This document shows, in pieces, positions 18,563 to 24,376 of a stretch of 24,376 nt of DNA. The number at the start of each line of letters is the position of its first letter. The stretch's first letter is position 1. The stretch covers positions 1 through 24,376 of the forward strand of contig CALFRR010000047.1 of the NCBI GenBank assembly GCA_937919435.1. The letters are read 5' to 3'. Both the position numbers and the translations under genes were made by a program. The stretch comes from an uncultured Alphaproteobacteria bacterium. Its GTDB lineage: Bacteria; Pseudomonadota; Alphaproteobacteria; Rhizobiales; Ancalomicrobiaceae. The notes below the pieces were generated by a model. It ran no database searches, was not told where the DNA came from, and saw nothing but the letters and a program-made list of their open reading frames with translations.

Positions 18563-18566
<4 letters not shown>
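17856..18566 (-). CDS. livF: ABC transporter ATP-binding protein, LivF type
   Basis: A 236-residue ATPase with Walker A GRNGMGKTT (39-47), signature LSGGE (137-141), Walker B LLVLDE (157-162) and switch His195 in VVDKHL. VPEGRQVFPRLSVDENL is typical of LivF. The VDKHL form differs from the VEQN seen in many leucine-type LivF proteins and hints at a different-substrate subfamily. The ATG overlaps the livG stop by 4 bp. Confidence 0.94.
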
Positions 18567-19314
<748 letters not shown>

Positions 19315-19318
<4 letters not shown>

Positions 19319-20274
19319 CGCGCGGTCCTACGCAGCAGAGCGGAGAGATCGACGGCGCGGGTCAGCACCACCGCGAGGATCAGCACGCCGAGGCCGAGCT
19401 TCCAGTATTCGGTGACGCCGCCGAGGAACTCCTCGACCAGCACGACGACGACCGCGCCGACGATCGCGCCGGAGAGCTTCCGCGCGCCGCCGAGCACCAC
19501 CATCACGATCAGTTCGCCGGAGCGGTGCCAGTTCATCAGGGCCGGCGAGACGAACCCGGTCTGCTCGGCCATCAGCGCCCCGGCGAGGCCGGCGAGCCCG
19601 GCGGCGAGGATCCAGGCGACCAGCCGGACCCGGTAGACCGACCAGCCGAGTGCGGCGACCCGCTCCTCGGCGTCGCGCGCCGCGGCGAGCACCCGGCCAA
19701 AACGGGCGTGCTGGACTCGGGAGAGGAAGAGGAAGGTGGCGGTGAGCAGGCCGAGAGCGAGCCAGGCGGTGTTGACGTCCCAGCGCAGGAACTTCGCCCC
19801 GAGGAAGGTCGCCTTGCCGGCGATGCTCATGCCGTCGTCACCGCCCAGTGCCGAGACGCCGGCGAAGACGAAATAGGCCATCTGGGCGAAGGCCAGCGTG
19901 ATCATGATGAAATAGACGCCGCGGGTGCGGAGCGCCAGGGCTCCGGTCGCGGCGGCGAAGAGGGCGGCGGCGGCGAAGGCGGCGGGCAGCAGCACCAGAA
20001 TCTCGCGCACCCCGAGTTCGCCGGCGATCAGCACCGCATAGGCGCCGAGGCCGAAGGGCGCGGCATGGCCGAAGCCGACCAGACCGCCCTGCCCCAGCAC
20101 GAAGCCGAGCGACAGCGCGGCGAGCGCCAGGATCGCCGCCCGGGTGGCGAGCGTCACCCAGAAGCTCTGGCCGAGGATCTGGCCGAGGGCGATGGTCAGC
20201 GCGAGACCGGCGAGCACCGTCGCGGGATGGACGAGGATCCGGACCAACCGGGAGAGGAGTGCGTCGCCGATCAT
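19315..20274 (-). CDS. livM: ABC transporter permease, LivM type
   Basis: A 319-residue inner-membrane permease with about 9-10 hydrophobic segments. Family features are LGQGGLVGFGHAAPFGLGAY (60-79), RTRGVYFIMITLAFAQM (116-132) and the ATPase-coupling loop GRVLAAARDAEERVAALG (193-210). The frame stays open far upstream, but that is antisense-like sequence across livH and the binding-protein gene; the ATG at 20274 overlaps the livH stop in ATGA and gives the normal length. Confidence 0.94.
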
Positions 20275-21209
20275 TTCGACCTCGCGGTGACGCGCTCGCC
20301 GGAGAACAGGCCGGTCGGCCGGACGATCAGCACCGCCGCCATCACCAGATAGATCGCCATCGAGGCGATCGCCGGTCCGGCCTGAGCGGCCGACGAGCGG
20401 TCGAGGACGAGGCGCAGCAGGTCGGTCGAGAAGGCACGGCCGAGGGTGTCGACGAGGCCGACGATCAGCGAGGCGACGAGGGCGCCGCGGACCGCGCCGA
20501 TGCCGCCGATGACGATCACCACGAAGGCGAGGATCAGCACGTTGTCGCCCATCGACGGCTCGACCGACAGGATCGGCCCGGCCATCGCCCCGGCGAAACC
20601 GGCGAGCATGGCGCCGAAGGCGAAGACGAACAGGAAGACCCGATCGATGTCGACGCCGAGCGCCGAGACCATGTCGGGGTGGGTCGAGCCGGCGCGGAGC
20701 AGCATGCCGGTGCGGGTCCGGGTGATCAGGAACCACAGCAGGAAGGCGGTGGCGAGCCCGGCGGCGATGATCACCAGCCGCCACACCGGATAGGCGAGGC
20801 CGGGCATCAGGGCGATCGAGCCGGAGAGCATCGCCGGCAGCGGAAAGGCGATCGGCGCCGGGCCGAAGATCATCCGGGCGAGATCGGTGACGATCAGGAT
20901 CACCGCGAAGGTGGCGAGCACCTGTTCGAGGTGGTCGCGCCGGACCAGATGGCGGAACAGCACGAGTTCGAAGGCGAAGCCGAGCGCCAGCGATCCCGCG
21001 AGCCCGCCGACGAGACCGAGGGCGAAGCTGCCGGTCTTCGACACCGCGATCGCGGTCAGGTAGGCGCCGAGCATGTACTGGACGCCGTGGGCGAGATTGA
21101 CGAAGTCCATCACCCCGAAGACCAGCGTCAGCCCGGCGGCGACCAGGAACAGGACGACGCCGAGCTGCAGCCCGTTGAGGATCTGGACGGCGAGGAGAGT
21201 GAAGCTCAT
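20271..21209 (-). CDS. livH: ABC transporter permease, LivH type
   Basis: A 312-residue inner-membrane permease. The N-terminus has the LivH hallmark LNGLQLGVVLFLVAAGLTLVFGVMDFVNLAHG. Further on, FAFGAMLAGFAGAMAGPI precedes the usual VIVIGGIGAVRGA segment. The start was taken at ATG 21209 because the family pattern begins there; the in-frame extension to 21383 runs through the repeat element. No good Shine-Dalgarno is seen before it. The gene is 249 bp downstream of its binding-protein gene, with the palindromic repeat in between. Confidence 0.92.
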   Translation of the reverse strand: MSFTLLAVQILNGLQLGVVLFLVAAGLTLVFGVMDFVNLAHGVQYMLGAYLTAIAVSKTGSFALGLVGGLAGSLALGFAFELVLFRHLVRRDHLEQVLATFAVILIVTDLARMIFGPAPIAFPLPAMLSGSIALMPGLAYPVWRLVIIAAGLATAFLLWFLITRTRTGMLLRAGSTHPDMVSALGVDIDRVFLFVFAFGAMLAGFAGAMAGPILSVEPSMGDNVLILAFVVIVIGGIGAVRGALVASLIVGLVDTLGRAFSTDLLRLVLDRSSAAQAGPAIASMAIYLVMAAVLIVRPTGLFSGERVTARSK

Positions 21210-21273
21210 CGGCGGAGGGTTCGGTCGGGGCTGGGACGGGCGAGGTCGGGCGGAGATGCGAGCGGCGCGGTTC

Positions 21274-21417
21274 CCCTCCCCCCTCGCGGGAGGTGGGCCG
21301 GCGAAGCCGGTCCGGAGGGGGTCGTCGCCGACCACACGGCCTCTCCGGATCGGATCCGGAGAGGTGGAGATTACGGCACCCACCCCCTCCCCGACCCTCC
21401 CCCGCGAGGGGGGAGGG
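21274..21417. repeat. 144-bp inverted-repeat element between the binding-protein gene and livH
   Basis: Identical 17-nt ends in inverted orientation (CCCTCCCCCCTCGCGGG at 21274-21290, its complement at 21401-21417) bound the element. Inside, 21340-21364 is a perfect 25-nt palindrome (12-bp arms, one central G, around GGATC/GATCC), and GCCGGCGAAGCCGG makes another small hairpin. It is probably a REP/MITE-like intergenic element that forms stable RNA structures. Confidence 0.7.
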
Positions 21418-21458
21418 AGAAGGGCGCCGGGCGCGAGAGAAGCAATACCGTGACTCTC

Positions 21459-22631
21459 TCACTTCAGCGGGCAGGCGCCCGCATAGGTGTCGCCGGCCGC
21501 CTCGAAGACCTTCGAGACGATCTGCGTCTGGTACTTGCCGTCGGCCCGCTTGACCGCCTCGACGACATAGAAGTCCTGCTTCGGGAAACCGTTCGGCTGG
21601 AAGGTGAAGGTGCCGCGGACCGAAGAGAAGGGAGCGGTCAGCATCGCCTTGCGCAGCGCCTCGCGATCGGCCGCCTTGCCGCCGGTCTTCTTCAGGGCGC
21701 CGTCGATCAGCTTCGCCGCGTCGTAGCCCTGCGCCGCGTAGAGCGAGGGGACCGCGCCGTATTCCTTCTCGTAGGCCGCGACGAACGCCTTGTTGGCGGG
21801 CGTGTCGAGGTTCGGCGCCCAGTTGGCGCCCGACAGCAGGCCGAGGGCGGCGTCCTGCTCGGCCGGCAGGGTGGTCTCGTCGACGGTAAAGGCGGAGAGG
21901 AAGGGGATCTTGCCGGCGAGCCCGGCCTGCGACCACTGCTTGACCAGGTTCACCCCCATGCCGCCGGGCATGAAGGTGAAGACAGCATCGGGTTTGGCCG
22001 CGGCGATCTTGGCGAGTTCGGCGGAGAAGTCGAGCTGGCCGAGCGGCGTGAAGATCTCGTCGATCACCTCGCCCTTGTAGGCGCGCTTGAAACCGGCCAT
22101 CGAGTCCTTGCCGGCCTGATAGTTGGGGGTCATCAGGACGACCTTTCCGTACCCCTTCGACTGGGCGTAGGCGCCCATCGTCTCGTGGTTCTGGTCGTTC
22201 TGGTAGGAGGCGGCGACGAAATAGGGCGAGCAGTCCTTGCCGGCGAGCGGCGACGGACCGGCGTTGCCGGAAACCAGGATCACCTCGGCCTCGAACACCG
22301 GCTTGGCGATCGCCATCATCACGTTGGAGAAGACCACGCCGGCGACGACGTCGACGCGATCGCGGTCGACCAATGCCTTGACCTTGGTGACCGCGACGTC
22401 CGGCTTCAGCTCGTCGTCGACCACGATCACCTCGGTCGGCTGGCCGCCGAGCCTGCCGCCGAGCTCCTTCACCGCCAACTGGAAACCGTCGCGCATGTGC
22501 ACGCCGAGTGCCGCCGACGGGCCCGACAGGGTGGTCAGAAAGCCGATCTTCACCGGATCGGCGGCGGCGATCGCGGTCGTGGCGAGAAGTGCCGCCGCGG
22601 TGGTGACGGCGGTAACGGTGGTGCGAACCAT
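21459..22631 (-). CDS. Liv-type ABC transporter substrate-binding protein (Peripla_BP_6 family)
   Basis: A 390-residue periplasmic protein. The N-terminal Sec signal is RTTVTAVTTAAALLATTAIAA, cleaved near AAADP (about residue 24). The mature start VKIGFLTTLSGPSAALG is typical of type I amino-acid/amide/aromatic binders. GGQPTEVIVVDDELKPDVAVTKVKALV and the C-terminal YDAAKLIDGALK segment are also family features. GGAGAG stands about 8 nt before the ATG. The family takes branched amino acids, amides, urea and aromatic acids, so the substrate is open; the downstream amidases suggest an amide or ureido compound. It is the first gene of the minus-strand cluster and diverges from the BMP gene. Confidence 0.93.
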   Translation of the reverse strand: MVRTTVTAVTTAAALLATTAIAAADPVKIGFLTTLSGPSAALGVHMRDGFQLAVKELGGRLGGQPTEVIVVDDELKPDVAVTKVKALVDRDRVDVVAGVVFSNVMMAIAKPVFEAEVILVSGNAGPSPLAGKDCSPYFVAASYQNDQNHETMGAYAQSKGYGKVVLMTPNYQAGKDSMAGFKRAYKGEVIDEIFTPLGQLDFSAELAKIAAAKPDAVFTFMPGGMGVNLVKQWSQAGLAGKIPFLSAFTVDETTLPAEQDAALGLLSGANWAPNLDTPANKAFVAAYEKEYGAVPSLYAAQGYDAAKLIDGALKKTGGKAADREALRKAMLTAPFSSVRGTFTFQPNGFPKQDFYVVEAVKRADGKYQTQIVSKVFEAAGDTYAGACPLK

Positions 22632-22831
22632 CGGTCTGTCTCTCCGCTCATGGCCGACGCGTGGAGCCGCCGGCCGGGATGCCATGGCGTCCCCTCCTCC
22701 CGAGGCGACGTCCCTTCATAGAGGGTTTCGGGAAAAATGTACCGGCGACGGAGGGAGGGGGGAACCTCAGCCGCACCCCCGACCCGCCGGTCGGACGACA
22801 AACGGTGCACAAAAAACAGTCACACCTCCTC

Positions 22832-22860
22832 TTGCCGGAAATTTGTCCGTTTGATCGAAT
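22832..22860 (+). promoter_or_regulatory. Candidate sigma-70 promoter for the BMP-family gene
   Basis: TTGCCG (22832-22837) and TCGAAT (22855-22860) are separated by exactly 17 bp, each matching 4 of 6 consensus bases, within an AT-rich patch of the 485-bp divergent region 22632-23116. Transcription from about 22867 would give a leader of roughly 250 nt. A minus-strand promoter for the ABC operon must lie in the same region, but I could not place one convincingly. Confidence 0.4.
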
Positions 22861-22992
22861 TGCCCGATGGAGTCCCGCCGGGTGTCGACGGGGCCGGAAC
22901 GACCCATCATCGCGACGGACGGGCGGTCGGAGACGCACTCTCCGAACGACGAGCCCGAGTGGTGCGACGACGGGTCGGTGGACAAACCCACG

Positions 22993-23096
22993 GGCCGCCG
23001 ACATGCGGCCGGCGGATCGTGTCATTCGGCCTTCCGACCGCGCCCGGAGGCGCCTCGCCGAACAGCCGCAGACGGATCCGCGAGCCCACGCGGATC
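22993..23096 (+). promoter_or_regulatory. Structured 5' leader of the BMP-family gene
   Basis: Three hairpin-forming elements occur in order: GGCCGC/GCGGCC (22993-22998 with 23005-23010), the palindrome GAGGCGCCTC (23047-23056), and GATCCGCG/CGCGGATC (23075-23082 with 23089-23096). The last stem ends a few bases before the Shine-Dalgarno at 23101. This could be a cis-regulatory leader, but I recognise no known riboswitch consensus. Confidence 0.35.
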
Positions 23097-23116
23097 GAGT
23101 GGAGAGGGAGACCGAC

Positions 23117-24133
23117 GTGACCGATACCCCGATGAATCTCACCACGACCCGCCGCAGCCTCCTCGCCGGGGCCGGCCTCGTCGCCCTGGCGACCGTCGTC
23201 GGCGGGTCCGAGGCCAAGGCCAAGGCGAAGCCGATCGCGGTGGCGCTGGTCACCTCGGTGCCGATCGAGCAACAGTGGATCTCGCGGCTCCACATCGCGC
23301 TGAAGAAGGCGGAAGCGCGCGGCGACATCACCTACGTCTATTCGGAGAACGTCGCCAACACCGACGCCGAGCGGGTGATCCGCGAATACGCCGAGGCCAA
23401 GAAGGACCTGATCATCGCCGAGGCCTTCGGGCTCGAGAAGGCGGCCCGCGCGATCGCCAAGGACTATCCGAAGATCGCCTTCCTGATGGGCTCGTCGTTC
23501 CCGGAGGCCGCGCCGAACTTCGCGGTGTTCGACAACTACATCCAGGACGCCTCCTACCTGACCGGCATCGTCGCCGGCAAGGCGACCAAGTCGAACGTCA
23601 TCGGCATGGTCGGCGGCTACGCGATCCCGGAAGTGAACCGGCTGATGCAGGCGTTCATGGCCGGTGCGCTGTCGGTCAACCCGAAGGTCAAGTTCCTCGT
23701 CTCGTTCATCAACTCCTGGTACGACCCGCCGAAGGCCAAGGAGACCGCCTTCGCGATGATCGAGAAGGGTGCCGACGTGATGTACGCCGAGCGCTTCGGC
23801 GTCTCCGACGCGGCCAAGGAGAAGGGCGTCAAGGCGATCGGCAACGTCATCGACACCGCCGCCCAGTATCCCGGCACGGTGATCGCCTCGGCGCTCTGGC
23901 ACATGGAGCCGTCGATCGACAAGGCGATCGCCGCGGTGCTCTCCGATGGCTTCAAGGCCGAGAACTACGGGCCGCTGTCGCACATGGCGGCCGGCGGCTG
24001 CACGCTCGCGCCCCTCGACCCGAAGCTGGTGCCGCAGGACGTGATCGATCTGGTTCTCGCCAAGGAGAAGGAGATCAAGGCCGGCTCGTTCAAGGTGGCG
24101 ATCGTCGACACAGAGCCGAAGTCGACGATGTGA
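23117..24133 (+). CDS. BMP/PnrA-family ABC transporter substrate-binding protein
   Basis: A 338-residue periplasmic binding protein of the basic membrane protein family, whose characterised members bind purine nucleosides or related bases. A twin-arginine signal (TTTRRSLLAGAG) is followed by a hydrophobic stretch. No lipobox cysteine is present, unlike spirochaete PnrA. Family motifs include YVYSENVANTDAERVIREYAE, FDNYIQDASYLTGIVAG and GMVGGYAIPEVNRLMQAFMAG. GTG at 23117 is preferred because GGAGAGGGAG ends 6 nt before it; ATG 23132 is too far from that site. Its permease and ATPase genes are not in the window and may lie to the right, although a strong hairpin follows directly. Its presence supports a purine-like theme for the island. 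Confidence 0.92.
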   Translation: MTDTPMNLTTTRRSLLAGAGLVALATVVGGSEAKAKAKPIAVALVTSVPIEQQWISRLHIALKKAEARGDITYVYSENVANTDAERVIREYAEAKKDLIIAEAFGLEKAARAIAKDYPKIAFLMGSSFPEAAPNFAVFDNYIQDASYLTGIVAGKATKSNVIGMVGGYAIPEVNRLMQAFMAGALSVNPKVKFLVSFINSWYDPPKAKETAFAMIEKGADVMYAERFGVSDAAKEKGVKAIGNVIDTAAQYPGTVIASALWHMEPSIDKAIAAVLSDGFKAENYGPLSHMAAGGCTLAPLDPKLVPQDVIDLVLAKEKEIKAGSFKVAIVDTEPKSTM

Positions 24134-24138
24134 CGTGA

Positions 24139-24178
24139 CGGAGCGGGCGGCGCGGGTGATCTCGCGCCGCCCGCTCCG
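24139..24178 (+). terminator. Long perfect hairpin after the BMP-family gene
   Basis: 16-bp perfect arms (24139-24154 and 24163-24178) with an 8-nt loop start 5 bp after the stop codon. There is no T-run, so it may end transcription weakly or protect the mRNA 3' end, as expected for a highly expressed binding protein. Confidence 0.6.
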
Positions 24179-24376
24179 ACGTCGCGACCACCGCCGCAGT
24201 CGCCCTCCACAATGGAGGGGCCGATCACATCTCGTGACGGGAGCGGCCGGCCACGCTCTCTCCCGTCGTCCCCGGCGGCGCGCAAGCGCCGGGAAGGGGC
24301 CCCGGTGGAGGTCGTCGTCCGTCGCCGCGCCGACTGGTTCCCCTTCCCCTCCACCCCTGCGGGGCTCCGGCCGGGG
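24179..24376. other. Non-coding right end with small inverted repeats
   Basis: I see no gene. CCCGGCG/CGCCGGG (24271-24277 with 24287-24293) forms a hairpin, and GGTGGAGG (24304-24311) is complementary to CCTCCACC (24348-24355). The style resembles the repeats at 6420 and 21274, and the stretch may be part of another intergenic repeat cut by the window edge. Confidence 0.4.

Noticed and set aside
22661..23116. Upstream extension of the BMP gene frame, or a separate small protein in the leader
   Set aside because: No ribosome-binding site or family resemblance; a good Shine-Dalgarno and signal peptide place the start at 23117.

Overview
The window is a GC-rich (roughly 68-70 %) bacterial chromosome segment with alphaproteobacterial character, most likely Hyphomicrobiales. 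Supporting signs are the abundance of TRAP and Liv-type ABC importers, the FCD-type GntR regulator, the intergenic palindromic repeats rich in CCCTC/GAGGG, and frequent GTG starts. I see no tRNA, rRNA, CRISPR array, transposase or phage gene. It reads as one catabolic island with a chemoreceptor gene fragment at the left edge.

Left arm, plus strand (744-8458): a DapA-like class I aldolase, a GntR/FCD regulator, and two complete tripartite TRAP transporters in tandem (DctP-DctQ-DctM twice). A strong hairpin plus T-run at 8538-8570 closes this arm.

Right arm, minus strand (22631 down to 8604), in transcription order: a Liv-type substrate-binding protein, LivH, LivM, LivG and LivF, then an arylformamidase-like alpha/beta hydrolase. 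After a 305-bp gap come an M20-family N-carbamoyl-type amidohydrolase, an N-carbamoyl-D-amino acid amidohydrolase, a YgfK-like protein, an XdhD-like molybdenum hydroxylase and an SsnA-like aminohydrolase. Most junctions overlap or abut, which suggests one or two polycistronic units.

Far right, plus strand and divergent: a BMP/PnrA-type purine-nucleoside-like binding protein with a long structured leader. Its transporter partners would lie beyond the window.

The core of interest is ygfK-xdhD-ssnA, the same trio found in the E. coli xdhD/ygfK/ssnA/hyuA region and in gut-bacterial purine degradation islands. Here it is joined to carbamoylases and importers. Two differences stand out. The YgfK homologue lacks the central GltD-like FAD/NAD(P)H module and keeps only the dihydropyrimidine-dehydrogenase-like barrel and two [4Fe-4S] motifs. 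The Mo-hydroxylase also lacks an FAD domain, and no FAD-subunit gene is present. My inference is that the two may form a redox pair: the Mo enzyme oxidises a heterocycle and YgfK reduces one, followed by deamination, ring opening and carbamoyl hydrolysis. The likely substrate class is a purine, pyrimidine or hydantoin; the exact compound cannot be read from the sequence.
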